Counted from the stretch's first letter, positions 45,510 to 54,787 are shown. The stretch: 64,000 nucleotides of DNA from Candidatus Kaistella beijingensis (GCF_020084865.1 NZ_CP071953.1:1240001-1304000); one strand, 5' to 3'. The notes: generated by a model not told the origin, from the sequence alone. A program made the numbers and translations.

Positions 45510-46769
45510 TTACACTTTTGAAAACTGTACTACTTCCAACTCAAATTCCTTGGAAGCCACCAGAAGATGGTCGAAAATATCGGCTTGGATATCTTCATAA
45601 TTCGACCATTCCGAACTGTTGGTAAAACAATATATTTCAAGCGGCATTCCTTGCGGAGTATTTTCGAGTTGTCTTACTATAATGGTTCCGTTTTGGTCGA
45701 TGTACTGATTATTTTTCAGATAATTAAAAACATATTCGCGGAAAACGCCGATGTTGGTGAGCTGTCTTCCATTGATCAAAAGTTCAGGATTTTTTATGTG
45801 TTCCCGCTCTTTAATCATTTCTTCTTTTTTAATTCCAAGATAATCAGTGATGAGATTAATTTTTGCGAGTTTGTCGATGCTTTCTCTGCCTAAAAATTTA
45901 AAGGAGTTGATGTTAAAAATAATCGACCGTTTAATCCTTCTCGTGTTACTTTCAGACATCACTTGAATGTTCTTGATTTCCGTCGTCAACAAATCATAAG
46001 TCGGAATCGTTGAAATGGTTTTATCGAAATTTTGAATTTTTGTGGTCAGAAGATTGATGTCCTCAATATTTCCTTCTAAATTATATTTCGGAATTCCGAT
46101 CCAATCACCAACCTTTAAGTTTTTGGAAGTTGCCACATGAATTCCCGTTACAAATCCCAGAATCGTATCACGGAAAACCAATACCAAGACCGCTGTAATT
46201 GCTCCCAAACTACCCACGATTGCAGAACCGCTTATCCCAAAAATCACACAAATTGCAACAACCGAAGAAACAAAAATTCCAAAAATCTTTACGGTTTGTG
46301 ATACCGCATTGAGTGCAATAATCTTGTAAAAATCCTGTTGAATGATGAAATAATTTCTAAAAGCATTCAAACCACGGTAAAGCATTCCTGCCACCACAAA
46401 AACGATCGCCAAACCAACCATTCTTTCCAAAAAAGTGAAACTTTTGGGATGACGGTAAAAAATGGAAAACAGCGCAAAACTTCCGAACAAAAGCGCAATC
46501 AAATGAGAGAAGGAATTGGTAATTCGGGACTGATAAATTGACTTTAGAACCGGATATTTATCTTTATTAAAAAAGATCTTGAAAATTCCATTCAAGAAAA
46601 GTTTAACCATAAAGTCGATGGCGTAAACCAACCCAATCAAAAGTAAAAACTTGAACACGATCTGACTTAGCAATACCCAACTGTCGGGAAAATTGTCCCT
46701 CAACCAAAAATGAAGCGTGTCACTTATGGTTTGCAGAAAATCTTTGGTATCTTTCAGTTCGTTGTTCAT
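45510..46769 (-). CDS. MscS-family mechanosensitive channel
   Basis: About 419 residues starting at ATG 46767-46769 (MNNELKDTKDFLQT); a 19-residue upstream extension is less likely. Four or five hydrophobic helices precede the pore-lining segment FGISGSAIVGSLGAITAVLV (about 185-204), which has the Gly/Ala spacing of MscS TM3. A cytoplasmic beta domain (VGDWIGIPKYNLEGNIEDIN) and a long C-terminal region follow. It releases solutes when membrane tension rises. It resembles YbdG-type channels. Confidence 0.9.
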   Translation of the reverse strand: MNNELKDTKDFLQTISDTLHFWLRDNFPDSWVLLSQIVFKFLLLIGLVYAIDFMVKLFLNGIFKIFFNKDKYPVLKSIYQSRITNSFSHLIALLFGSFALFSIFYRHPKSFTFLERMVGLAIVFVVAGMLYRGLNAFRNYFIIQQDFYKIIALNAVSQTVKIFGIFVSSVVAICVIFGISGSAIVGSLGAITAVLVLVFRDTILGFVTGIHVATSKNLKVGDWIGIPKYNLEGNIEDINLLTTKIQNFDKTISTIPTYDLLTTEIKNIQVMSESNTRRIKRSIIFNINSFKFLGRESIDKLAKINLITDYLGIKKEEMIKEREHIKNPELLINGRQLTNIGVFREYVFNYLKNNQYIDQNGTIIVRQLENTPQGMPLEIYCFTNSSEWSNYEDIQADIFDHLLVASKEFELEVVQFSKV

Positions 46770-46835
46770 TGTCGCAAAAATAAGAAATCTGTTTGTGTTT
46801 AATCGATTAATGCGTATTTTTAACAAAAATTTCAG

Positions 46836-47324
46836 ATGGACTACACCTTCATTTATCTCATTACCGTCGTTTTAATGATTTTAGGAATCTTGGGAACTTT
46901 CATTCCTGTTTTACCCGGACTTTTGTTAAGTTTATGCGGTTTGCTCATCTACAAATTTGGTACCGATGCACCACTTTCCATGGTTTATGTTTGGATTTTT
47001 GTGGCCTTAACAGCAATTTCAGTAGTTTTAAATTATGTAATTCCTGCACGAACCAACAGAAAATATGGCGGTACGAGATGGGGAAGCGTGGGTTCGGTGA
47101 TTGGGACTTTTGCGGGTATGTTTTTTATTCCAGTACCTTTTGGTTTTTTGATCGGGATGTTTTTGGGCGTTTTCATCGGTGAATTACTTCATGACGCAAA
47201 CGACAAAAAGAAAGCCTGGAATTCCACTAAAGGCGCTTTAATTGGTTTCCTTTACGGAACTGGATTTAATTTGATGGTTGCTTTGGCAATGTTTTTGGTG
47301 GTGATAATTGATCTATTTAAATAA
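46836..47324 (+). CDS. DUF456 membrane protein
   Basis: A 162-residue protein with four or so helices and the DUF456 features: ILGTFIPVLPGLLLSLCGLL (about 18-37), DYVIPARTNRKYGGTRWG-like NYVIPARTNRKYGGTRWG, and FFIPVPFGFLIGMFLGVFIGE. The Gly-rich middle loop is conserved in the family, whose function is unknown. The following lipoprotein gene starts five bases after its stop. Confidence 0.88.
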   Translation: MDYTFIYLITVVLMILGILGTFIPVLPGLLLSLCGLLIYKFGTDAPLSMVYVWIFVALTAISVVLNYVIPARTNRKYGGTRWGSVGSVIGTFAGMFFIPVPFGFLIGMFLGVFIGELLHDANDKKKAWNSTKGALIGFLYGTGFNLMVALAMFLVVIIDLFK

Positions 47325-47328
47325 TAAA

Positions 47329-47973
47329 ATGATGTTACACCGACTTGTTCTTTCCACATTCAGTTTTTTGACATTAGCGACATGCCAAACCACTCAAAAT
47401 TCTACTGAAAATGAAAAAGTAGATCATTCCACTACTGTTAAAACAGATACAAAATCTTCCACCAATGTTTCCACATCTGCAACAGGTACAACTACCCCAA
47501 AAACCGAGGAGCCGAAAATGTCCGTAGGATTACCTCCCGATGCTGATGCAGTAAAGGAAGCTGAGAAAACTAATGCTAACAAAACAGGAATAGTTTATTT
47601 GAAAGAAGGCGAAAATAAATTTGTGAAAGAATACCAAATGAACGTCACCTTTAAGCAGATGTCTGAAGACAGCCGATGCCCAAAAGATGTAAATTGTATT
47701 TGGGCGGGAGTCGCTACAGCGGATGTAGAATTTATGGGAGTTGCAACACGACCTATGACGTTGCAAATCAGCACCATAAACGATGCCAACAAAGGTTACA
47801 CAAAAACCCAAAGTTTTAACGGCTACAACATTACTTTAGTATCGGTTACTCCTGAAACCACGTCGGAGAAGGGATTTAAAGCTTTAAAAGGAACTTACCA
47901 GATTGGACTAAAATTCGAGAAAGGAGATCCCGTAAATACTACCGTTCAAAGAGGTGGAACTACCACGAAATAA
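47329..47973 (+). CDS. Lipoprotein of unknown function
   Basis: About 214 residues, starting at one of two adjacent ATGs (47329 or 47332). The signal ends in the lipobox LATC at about residue 19, followed by a Ser/Thr-rich linker (about 22-75). A folded domain (about 85-200) contains CPKDVNCIWAGVATADVEF, with a Cys pair, and ends in QIGLKFEKGD. Proteins with the CPxxxxCxWAG pattern are widespread in Bacteroidota without a known role. Its stop overlaps the end of ung on the other strand by 14 bases. Confidence 0.78.
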   Translation: MMLHRLVLSTFSFLTLATCQTTQNSTENEKVDHSTTVKTDTKSSTNVSTSATGTTTPKTEEPKMSVGLPPDADAVKEAEKTNANKTGIVYLKEGENKFVKEYQMNVTFKQMSEDSRCPKDVNCIWAGVATADVEFMGVATRPMTLQISTINDANKGYTKTQSFNGYNITLVSVTPETTSEKGFKALKGTYQIGLKFEKGDPVNTTVQRGGTTTK

Positions 47974-48601
47974 GTGGGAGATTTTTTGATTTTAAATGAT
48001 CATTAATTCTAGAAAAAGGCCTGCTTCCGTAAAAGCCACGATACACCGAGAACGGCGATGGATGGGCAGATTTAATAATAAAATGTTTGGAGGAATTAAT
48101 GAGTACCTCCTTTTTTTGTGCGAAAGCTCCCCATAGAACAAAAACCACGTTTTCTTTTTTATCGGAAATTTCTTTTATAATGAAATCGGTGAATTTTCCC
48201 CAACCCAGATCTTTGTGAGAATTTGGCGAATGTGCCTTTACAGAAAGTGTGGCATTCAGAAGTAATACTCCTTGTTTCGCCCAATCATCGAGTTCTTTTT
48301 TGGTACGTTCAATTCCTAAATCTTCTTTCAATTCCGTGAAAATGTTTCTTAAAGAAGGTGGTGCCGCAACTTCCTCGGAAACCGAAAAACACAATCCATT
48401 TGCTTGAAAATCGTTATGATACGGGTCTTGACCAATAATCACTACTTTCACTTCATCAAAAGGCGTTAATTCCAACGCTCTGAAAATCTGATTTTTTGGT
48501 GGAAAGCATTTTGTGGAAGCATATTCCGCATTTACTTTCTGCCAAAGATTTTCATAATATTCGGAGTTTTTGATGGGGGCAAGAATTTCAGTCCAAGTCA
48601 T
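47960..48601 (-). CDS. ung: Uracil-DNA glycosylase
   Basis: Removes uracil from DNA to start base-excision repair. The 213-residue protein has the family 1 motifs VVIIGQDPYHNDFQANGLCF (water-activating Asp at about 62), LLNATLSVKAHSPNSH and AHPSPFSVYRGFYG (catalytic His and minor-groove loop). Length is normal. Confidence 0.97.
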   Translation of the reverse strand: MTWTEILAPIKNSEYYENLWQKVNAEYASTKCFPPKNQIFRALELTPFDEVKVVIIGQDPYHNDFQANGLCFSVSEEVAAPPSLRNIFTELKEDLGIERTKKELDDWAKQGVLLLNATLSVKAHSPNSHKDLGWGKFTDFIIKEISDKKENVVFVLWGAFAQKKEVLINSSKHFIIKSAHPSPFSVYRGFYGSRPFSRINDHLKSKNLPLISW

Positions 48602-48716
48602 TTTTTGTTTGAGTGGTTGAGTGTTTGAGTGGCAAATTTCAGATATTGATTTTCAAAAATATGTTTTTATAACTTAATATATTCTTGTGATGCTGTAAAT
48701 TCACTATTTTTGCTTC

Positions 48717-50867
48717 GTGCACATTCAAAAAGAAGATTTAAACGAACTTGAGTTTCCGGAGCTATTAGCGGAAATCTCGCCTTTTGCGTATTCCGCCAAA
48801 ACCGCAGAAAAAATTGAAAAACTTCGTCCCCTTCCAATTGACGAAGCGGAAATTTCTTTAAAAAAAGTTGCAGAATATTTGTCGAGTTTTGAAAGTGAAA
48901 ACCCCATTCCCTTTGATGAATATGAAGATATTGAAGCGGAACTGAAACTGATGATGATTGAAAATTTCCGGTTGGAAAATTCAGCTTTCATTAAAATCAA
49001 AAGCTTGACGGAACAAGTCGGAAAACTTCAAAAATTTTTTCCGCCATTTGAAGAATTGTTTCTGAACCTCAATAATGACGTTAAAGATTTAGAATACCGA
49101 AAAGAAGTCATCGACAAGATTGACAAGGTTTTCAATCGTTTTGGCGAAGTGAAAAGTGAAGCTTCTCCTATCTTAAAAACGCTCAGAACAGAAATTCAAC
49201 ACGCCAGAAAAGCCATCCAGGAAAATTTCAACCGAACTTTGACAGCACTTTCTTCCACCGATTTTCTGGATGATATTCGTGAAAGTATTATCGATGACCA
49301 AAGAGTTTTGGCGGTAAAATCGGGTTATAAAAAAAGAGTTTCAGGGCGCGTCTTGGGTGTTTCCAAAACAGGTTCCATTACTTACATTCAGCCGGAATCG
49401 GTGGTAAAACATCAATTCAAACTTAAAGAAAATTTAGAGGAAGAAAAAAAGGAAGTCGACAAAATTTTAAGAAAACTTACCGCAGAAATTGCCGAATTCC
49501 AACCACAACTTTCTGATTATCAAAACTATATTTTTGATTTAGATTTAGCAAGGGCCAAAGCAAAATTCGCTGAAAAGGTCGGCGGCGTTTTACCTAAAAT
49601 CAACCGTCACAAAACTTTGCGTTTGTTGAATGCTTTCCATCCTCTTTTGCTGATTAGAAATCAAGAAGAAAATAAGCAGATTTTTCCGCAAACTTTAACT
49701 TTAACGGAACACAACCGAATTTTGTGTATTTCCGGACCCAATGCAGGCGGAAAATCAATTACTCTAAAAACGGTTGGATTACTGCAACTGATGATTCAGA
49801 GCGGAATTCTCGTTCCCGTTCATCCAAAATCGGAAATGTTTTTCTTTAACAATTTAATGACGGACATTGGTGATAATCAATCGATTGAAAACCATCTCTC
49901 CACCTACTCTTCCCGACTGAAAAAGATGTCTAAAATTATTCGGGAAGCCGATTCAGAAACACTTTTATTGATTGACGAATTTGGAACCGGCTCTGATCCT
50001 GAATTGGGCGGAGCTTTGGCGGAAAGTTTCCTCGAATTTTTCTACGACAAGAAAAGTTTTGCCATTATCACGACGCATTACACGAACATCAAACTTGTTG
50101 TCGAGCAACTTCCGAACGCACAAAATGCAGCGATGCTCTTCGATGAATATTCATTGGAGCCGCTTTACAAATTAGAGGTTGGACAAGCCGGAAGTTCCTT
50201 CACTTTCGAAGTTGCCGAGAAAAATAAAATCCCACGTTTCATCATTAATTCCGCCAAAAAAAAGGTGGAACATGATATTGTGAACCTTGACAAAACGATT
50301 GTAAAACTTCAGCAGGAAAAATTTGAGGTCGAAAAATTAAAATCGAATTTAACAGAGCAAAAAGAATCTACCCAAAACAAGCGAGAGAATCTAGAAAAAC
50401 TGAACGAGCAACTTCAGCAAAAACTTTTTAACTTTCAAAAATTATACGAAGAAGAGCACCGCAAACTTCAGTTTGGAAACAAGATTGAAGGCTTCATCGA
50501 TTCTTATGTAAAAGGGAAATCGCGCAAAGATGTCGTGAAAGATTTCGTGAAGATACTCGAGCAGGAAAAATTCCGCAAACTCGGTTCTGATAAAGATGAG
50601 ACGAAGAAACTTCAGGTAATAAAGCGAAAAATCACACAACAACTGAAAAAGGAAAACGTTCAGGAAAAAATTGCTGAAACCAACGAAAAATTGGAAGACC
50701 GCCGTAAAAAAGAACGTGCTGTTTGGCTGAAAGTGGGTCAACGTGTGAGAATTGCAGGTTCAACTTCCGTGGGTACGATTGAAAAAATTGATAAAAACCA
50801 GAAGGTGACGGTGAATTACGGATCGTTCAAGACTCAAATTTCGGGAGATGAGCTCGAGAGAATTTAA
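48717..50867 (+). CDS. mutS2: MutS2-type ATPase without Smr domain
   Basis: A 716-residue MutS2 starting with GTG at 48717. The N-terminal lever and core region (about 1-310) is followed by the ATPase: Walker A ISGPNAGGKSITLK (about 339-352), STYSSRLKKMSKII, Walker B LLLIDEFGTGSDPELGG and TTHYTNIK. A coiled coil follows (about 530-590, KLQQEKFEVEKLKSNLTEQK) and a KOW-like end (WLKVGQRVRIAGSTSVGTIE). The C-terminal Smr nuclease domain of Bacillus MutS2 (about 785 residues) is absent. MutS2 suppresses recombination or rescues collided ribosomes; which role applies here is open. Confidence 0.92.
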   Translation: MHIQKEDLNELEFPELLAEISPFAYSAKTAEKIEKLRPLPIDEAEISLKKVAEYLSSFESENPIPFDEYEDIEAELKLMMIENFRLENSAFIKIKSLTEQVGKLQKFFPPFEELFLNLNNDVKDLEYRKEVIDKIDKVFNRFGEVKSEASPILKTLRTEIQHARKAIQENFNRTLTALSSTDFLDDIRESIIDDQRVLAVKSGYKKRVSGRVLGVSKTGSITYIQPESVVKHQFKLKENLEEEKKEVDKILRKLTAEIAEFQPQLSDYQNYIFDLDLARAKAKFAEKVGGVLPKINRHKTLRLLNAFHPLLLIRNQEENKQIFPQTLTLTEHNRILCISGPNAGGKSITLKTVGLLQLMIQSGILVPVHPKSEMFFFNNLMTDIGDNQSIENHLSTYSSRLKKMSKIIREADSETLLLIDEFGTGSDPELGGALAESFLEFFYDKKSFAIITTHYTNIKLVVEQLPNAQNAAMLFDEYSLEPLYKLEVGQAGSSFTFEVAEKNKIPRFIINSAKKKVEHDIVNLDKTIVKLQQEKFEVEKLKSNLTEQKESTQNKRENLEKLNEQLQQKLFNFQKLYEEEHRKLQFGNKIEGFIDSYVKGKSRKDVVKDFVKILEQEKFRKLGSDKDETKKLQVIKRKITQQLKKENVQEKIAETNEKLEDRRKKERAVWLKVGQRVRIAGSTSVGTIEKIDKNQKVTVNYGSFKTQISGDELERI

Positions 50868-50988
50868 TTTAAATTGGCTTAAAAGGTTAAATCTTAAACT
50901 TTCCTAATTTTTAATAATTCATCATAAAGCCAGATATGTCGGCCGGTATACATTTAAACGGCGATATTTTCTACGACTAAAAAACAAA

Positions 50989-51014
50989 AAACCACCCTAC
51001 AAATAGAGTGGTTT
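50989..51014. terminator. Hairpin at the left end of the integrated element
   Basis: AAACCAC, 12-base loop, GTGGTTT, ending directly at the 13-base left repeat. It may terminate mutS2. The region 50868-51219 holds no gene. Confidence 0.7.
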
Positions 51015-51027
51015 GTGGTTTCTCCAG
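51015..51027 (+). repeat. Left direct repeat of the integrated element (putative att site)
   Basis: GTGGTTTCTCCAG, identical to 57172-57184 and in the same orientation. Each copy is preceded by a hairpin. Confidence 0.7.
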
Positions 51028-51146
51028 AACCCGAACAATGAAACAATGAAAAATCAAATGGATTAATAAATACTTCCAAACCATTTATTAAAAGTGATTT
51101 AAAGACATTATAATCCTAAATTAATTCAACTTACAGCAAATTGTTT

Positions 51147-51178
51147 CACAAATGTATCCACAAATGTATCCACAAATC
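51147..51178 (+). repeat. 12-base tandem repeats near the left end
   Basis: CACAAATGTATC occurs twice in tandem and a third time in part (CACAAATC). The same unit occurs near the right end (57099-57110). The positions suggest arm-type binding sites of the recombinase. Confidence 0.75.
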
Positions 51179-51190
51179 ATATAAATTGTT

Positions 51191-51198
51191 TAGTTTTG
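51191..51198 (+). promoter_or_regulatory. Possible -7 element of the recombinase gene
   Basis: TAGTTTTG matches TAnnTTTG and ends 21 bases before the ATG at 51220. It lies just after the 12-base repeats, so recombinase bound there could repress its own gene. Confidence 0.45.
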
Positions 51199-51219
51199 AT
51201 ATGTATTAAATCACACATT

Positions 51220-52566
51220 ATGGCTGCTCCTAAATTTTATCTTCGTTCTACTGGTGAAAATTGCACAATCCAAGTAATTTATCAATTATCGAGAACCTTA
51301 AGAATGCGCACAGCAACAGGTTTAAAAATAGATTCTGCTAAATGGCATTTTACCGAGAAGACGACAACTGATAATAATGGCAATAAAGTAAAAAAGGTTA
51401 TTGATAATGGTAAACCGCGAAATTTAGCGGAAAACAATAAATTAAAAGCTGATTTAACCAAATTAAGCTCACACATAGAGAACCAATATAATTTAGACTA
51501 TACTAAAGGAGTTCGATTTTCTAATCAGTGGCTGAAAGACACTATTAATGAGTATTTCAACAGACCAACCCAAACAGCGGAAGAAGACGACAATTTGTTT
51601 TCTGTTTATTTAAAGAACTATTCTGACCAAAGACAAATAGATTCAAGAACAAAGAAATCCACAGACCAAAAATTTGTACAACTTCAAACCAAGTTTAAAG
51701 AATATGAGAAAAAAAAGACATCAAAATATCTCATATCTGAAATTGATAAAAAGTTTTTATTAGATTTTAGAAGGTTTTTGATTGATGATTTTAAAATGAT
51801 GGAATCTTCCGCAAACAGAACCTTAAAGAATGTCAAAACAGTATTATTAGATGCAAGAGATAACGGAAAGATTATAAACCACCAAATTAACAGCTTTAGC
51901 ATCGAGAACATTCCAGCCGTCAAAATATTTTTATCATTTGCAGAAATTGAAAAAATCAAAAACACACACATTATTGGAGCTGACCTACAAAACGCTAAAG
52001 ACTGGCTAATAATAGGATGCTATACAGGGCAAAGAGTTTCCGATCTTCTGCGAATGACAAAAGAAATGATTTTCACCAAAACTGATTCTGAGGGGCAACA
52101 GTACAGGTTCATCGAATTAACGCAGGAAAAAACAGGCGCAGAGGTTACGATACCAATACATAACGAAGTTGAGGAAATATTACAAAAGTATGATGGAAAC
52201 TTCCCGCCAACTTTTGGCAAAAAAGGAGACTCCAAATTTGTTCTGTTTAACAGGCACATTAAAAAAGTCTGCGAATTGGCAGGAATTGATAACAAAGTAA
52301 AGGGCAAAGTATTTAATGATGATACAAAAAGAAATGAAATTACCGAAACCGAGAAATTCAAGTTGGTATCGAGCCATATTTGCCGCCGCAGCTTTTGTAC
52401 GAATTTCTATGGCGATAAAAGATTTACAACGCCACAGTTAATGGCTATTTCCTCACATGCTACTGAAACAGTCTTTTTGTCCTACATTGGCAAGAATTCA
52501 TCAGACCATGCAATGCAGACCGCTAAAACATTTAAAGAAATTGAAGACAAAAAAATTGCTAACTAA
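51220..52566 (+). CDS. Tyrosine recombinase (integrase)
   Basis: About 448 residues from ATG 51220 (MAAPKFYLRST); the upstream TTG at 51196 lies inside the promoter. An N-terminal arm-binding domain is followed by a SAM-like core-binding domain (about 110-210) and the catalytic domain: Arg in CYTGQRVSDLL (about 276), Lys in LTQEKTGAEVTI, HxxR in SSHICRRSFCTNF, the second His in SSHATETVF and Tyr in LSYIGK. All are present, so it should be active. This is the Bacteroidota conjugative/phage integrase type. It would excise and insert the element at the 13-base repeats. Confidence 0.93.
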   Translation: MAAPKFYLRSTGENCTIQVIYQLSRTLRMRTATGLKIDSAKWHFTEKTTTDNNGNKVKKVIDNGKPRNLAENNKLKADLTKLSSHIENQYNLDYTKGVRFSNQWLKDTINEYFNRPTQTAEEDDNLFSVYLKNYSDQRQIDSRTKKSTDQKFVQLQTKFKEYEKKKTSKYLISEIDKKFLLDFRRFLIDDFKMMESSANRTLKNVKTVLLDARDNGKIINHQINSFSIENIPAVKIFLSFAEIEKIKNTHIIGADLQNAKDWLIIGCYTGQRVSDLLRMTKEMIFTKTDSEGQQYRFIELTQEKTGAEVTIPIHNEVEEILQKYDGNFPPTFGKKGDSKFVLFNRHIKKVCELAGIDNKVKGKVFNDDTKRNEITETEKFKLVSSHICRRSFCTNFYGDKRFTTPQLMAISSHATETVFLSYIGKNSSDHAMQTAKTFKEIEDKKIAN

Positions 52567-52650
52567 CTGAAAAAAATAATATTCAGCCGATTTGCTTACG
52601 GAAAATTACAGAGCATAGAAATGCATTAAAAAAGTTATCAACACGCACAC

Positions 52651-52681
52651 AAAAGCCACCTTAATTTTAGGGTGGCTTTTT
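52651..52681. terminator. Intrinsic terminator after the integrase gene
   Basis: AAAGCCACC, loop TTAATTTTAG, GGTGGCTTT followed by T bases. It works in both directions because A bases flank the left arm. The rest of 52567-52897 is AT-rich and holds the next promoter. Confidence 0.9.
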
Positions 52682-52817
52682 ATATCGTTGTATATCAACA
52701 AATTAATAAATTTTAAAAAGAAACGTAATACTATAAAAAAACCATTAAACAAACAAGCGTTTAATTTATTCGCGAAAAAAATGAGTAAAAAAACGGCAAA
52801 ACGAGTTAAGCAAACTA

Positions 52818-52846
52818 TTTGAAATTTAATCACTACTGTATGTTTG
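52818..52846 (+). promoter_or_regulatory. Promoter of the excisionase-like operon
   Basis: TTTG at 52818-52821 (-33), a 17-base spacer and TATGTTTG at 52839-52846 (-7, exact match to TAnnTTTG). The start codon at 52898 is about 45 bases downstream of the expected transcription start. Confidence 0.7.
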
Positions 52847-52897
52847 TATCGCAGTGTTATCGCTGTAAAGAATATTAACACTCAATTAAAATTTATA

Positions 52898-53182
52898 ATG
52901 AGTACAATTCAATTTTTACAAACCACCCCAGAAGATTTAGTAAACCAATTAACGGCTGCACTACTTCCTCAACTTAAAGCTGAATTAGCTGAACAATTTC
53001 AGCCTAAACAACCCGATGAGCTTCTTACAATCGATGAGGTCTGCACTTTACTTAAAATCAGCAGAAGCACAGAAGGAAGATGGAGAAGCGAAGGAATCAT
53101 CAAGCCATCAAATATCTCGGGAACATATTATTATTTCCGTTCAGAAATTTTAAAAATTTTAAACGATAATAAATTAAAATAA
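52898..53182 (+). CDS. Excisionase-like helix-turn-helix protein
   Basis: About 94 residues from ATG 52898 (MSTIQFLQTTPEDLVNQL); starts further upstream lie in the promoter. The C-terminal half is a MerR-like HTH_17 domain: LLTIDEVCTLLKISRSTEGR and the wing IIKPSNISGTYYYFRSEI. Such proteins act as excisionases or repressors of small integrative elements. Its stop overlaps the next start (TAATG). Confidence 0.88.
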   Translation: MSTIQFLQTTPEDLVNQLTAALLPQLKAELAEQFQPKQPDELLTIDEVCTLLKISRSTEGRWRSEGIIKPSNISGTYYYFRSEILKILNDNKLK

Positions 53183-53430
53183 TGGAATTATCAATGTTAC
53201 TTTATAAAATACAGTCTATGTATTTCACCGATACGGACGAAATAAGACACGACATACCATTGAAGTACGAAGACATAATTAACTTAAAGTCTGAGTTATT
53301 ACAACTGGAATTAAGAGAGGGTTTTAACGCACAAACTGAAGCGATTGACAGCTTTATAGAAGAATTGATTATGTGGGCAAAATCACCACCAAAAACACCC
53401 CCACGCCCGTCAAACGAACTTCTTATATAA
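53182..53430 (+). CDS. Small protein of unknown function
   Basis: An 82-residue protein coupled by one base to the excisionase-like gene. It is mostly helical (YEDIINLKSELLQLELREGF, SFIEELIMWAKSP) with a Pro-rich end. No domain is recognised. The coupling supports its being real. Confidence 0.7.
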   Translation: MELSMLLYKIQSMYFTDTDEIRHDIPLKYEDIINLKSELLQLELREGFNAQTEAIDSFIEELIMWAKSPPKTPPRPSNELLI

Positions 53431-54341
53431 CAATCACATTGATAGACTTTACGAAAGCAAGGAACGAGAACCAAACTCATATAGGCATTTTATATGAGTA
53501 TGGTTTATCTAATCTCAAACCGCACAAAACCAAAAGAAATAACACTGTTTGTTTCTCCGATGGGTTTAACCGCTTCCGTTTGGAATTTCAGAAGGTATTT
53601 TACAGGGGCAAATTTGAAGGGTTTAGACACGTGGATTTTTGCTTTAGTCCTCATTATATATTTAATAGAGATTTACACAATGGAAATGATTTAAAAATTA
53701 TTGACTGTATCAAAACAATTAAAAACAGCTTCAATAAGTTGGGATTTACAGAAGAGGACTTAAGCCATTTCAAGGTTATTAATGTAGAATATGGATTAAA
53801 TATATTAATTGACAGACCTATTCAGAACATAATTGATGGGATACTTTTTACCTCAACGAAAAAATTTAAAACTAACCGATACAGTACAAATAAAATTTCT
53901 GATACTACAAAGTACAAAGAAATTAAGGCATACGGTAAAGGCGCACAATTTCTAAATTTTCCACAGTATAAAATTCACCCAGACACTTTTCGTTTTGAAG
54001 TCCGAAGCAAGGAAAGCAAAAACATTAACAAGTTAGGGATTGAAACTATTTCGGATTTATTAAAAATAGATGTTTATAAAAATTTATTTCAATCAATTAT
54101 AAATGAGTGGGAGATGGTTGTAATCATTAATGATACTGATGAGGTATGCCTTAACAAATGGAATAACTATGCCCGTATTCGTAATAAATTAAATGATGAA
54201 AAGAAAAAATATTACAATAACCTTGAAAGAAATTACAACATGCATCACTTAATAAAATGTGCAATTATTGACAAAATAAATGAAATTTCAGAAAATGCAT
54301 TTTCCACAGAGGAAATCCCCATTAATACAGAGGAAGCATAA
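53373..54341 (+). CDS. Protein resembling phage or plasmid replication initiators
   Basis: Up to 322 residues. The start is uncertain: ATG 53373 lies inside the previous gene, while TTG 53439 gives MIDFTKARNENQ just after that gene's stop and resembles the starts of filamentous-phage gene II proteins. The middle has HVDFCFSPHYIFN and a region with IKAYGKGAQFLN and FRFEVRSKES that recalls gene II/X-type nickases. The catalytic Tyr is not assigned. If right, the element could copy itself by rolling-circle replication after excision. This is a similarity by eye only. Confidence 0.6.
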   Translation: MGKITTKNTPTPVKRTSYITITLIDFTKARNENQTHIGILYEYGLSNLKPHKTKRNNTVCFSDGFNRFRLEFQKVFYRGKFEGFRHVDFCFSPHYIFNRDLHNGNDLKIIDCIKTIKNSFNKLGFTEEDLSHFKVINVEYGLNILIDRPIQNIIDGILFTSTKKFKTNRYSTNKISDTTKYKEIKAYGKGAQFLNFPQYKIHPDTFRFEVRSKESKNINKLGIETISDLLKIDVYKNLFQSIINEWEMVVIINDTDEVCLNKWNNYARIRNKLNDEKKKYYNNLERNYNMHHLIKCAIIDKINEISENAFSTEEIPINTEEA

Positions 54342-54421
54342 AACAGAATTAATCTTCAATACTGTTAAAGGTGGAAAATGCACAAAAAACAAATTATAAT
54401 AACAATTTAAAACAAAACAAA

Positions 54422-54631
54422 ATGAAAGAAATTTTCAAAATTGCGGAAGAAGAAAACTTAACAATGCAGGAAGTCAGAACCATTCTGCAAGTTAATTTTA
54501 TTATTAACAGGTTCGCTGAGAGGTACGAGACATTTAAAGATACTTCACTACTGGACTTATGGAAAGCGATACCTCAAAACAAAATTGTATCATGTATTAA
54601 CTATATCAGAGAAATGAAACTGGCTACATAA
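54422..54631 (+). CDS. Small helical protein of unknown function
   Basis: About 69 residues from ATG 54422 (MKEIFKIAEEENLTMQEVRT); a GTG 51 bases earlier is also in frame. It is helical and charged, with no recognised domain. It ends 40 bases before a strong terminator, which closes the element's replication operon. Confidence 0.65.
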   Translation: MKEIFKIAEEENLTMQEVRTILQVNFIINRFAERYETFKDTSLLDLWKAIPQNKIVSCINYIREMKLAT

Positions 54632-54669
54632 ATCAGTTTCAAATTTCAAATTTAAAACCGCAACGGAAC

Positions 54670-54713
54670 AACGGGGAGGAGGTCTTTTAAAAACTTCTTC
54701 ACCCGTTTTTTTA
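54670..54713 (+). terminator. Strong intrinsic terminator
   Basis: A long stem beginning AACGGG-GAGGAGGT pairs with ACTTCTTC-CCCGTT and is followed by seven T. It separates the replication genes from the exported-protein cargo. Confidence 0.9.
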
Positions 54714-54787
54714 TGCCGCCAGTATAGATGTATTTAAACTTTTGGTATATAAGAAATTAGAGGTAGATTTGTGTAAAACTAAATGAT

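Noticed and set aside
51015..51045. tRNA gene or its 3' end as integration target
   Set aside because: The reverse complement (CTGGAGAAACCAC with TTCGGG nearby) faintly resembles a tRNA acceptor and T-arm, but no cloverleaf could be built here or at the right end.
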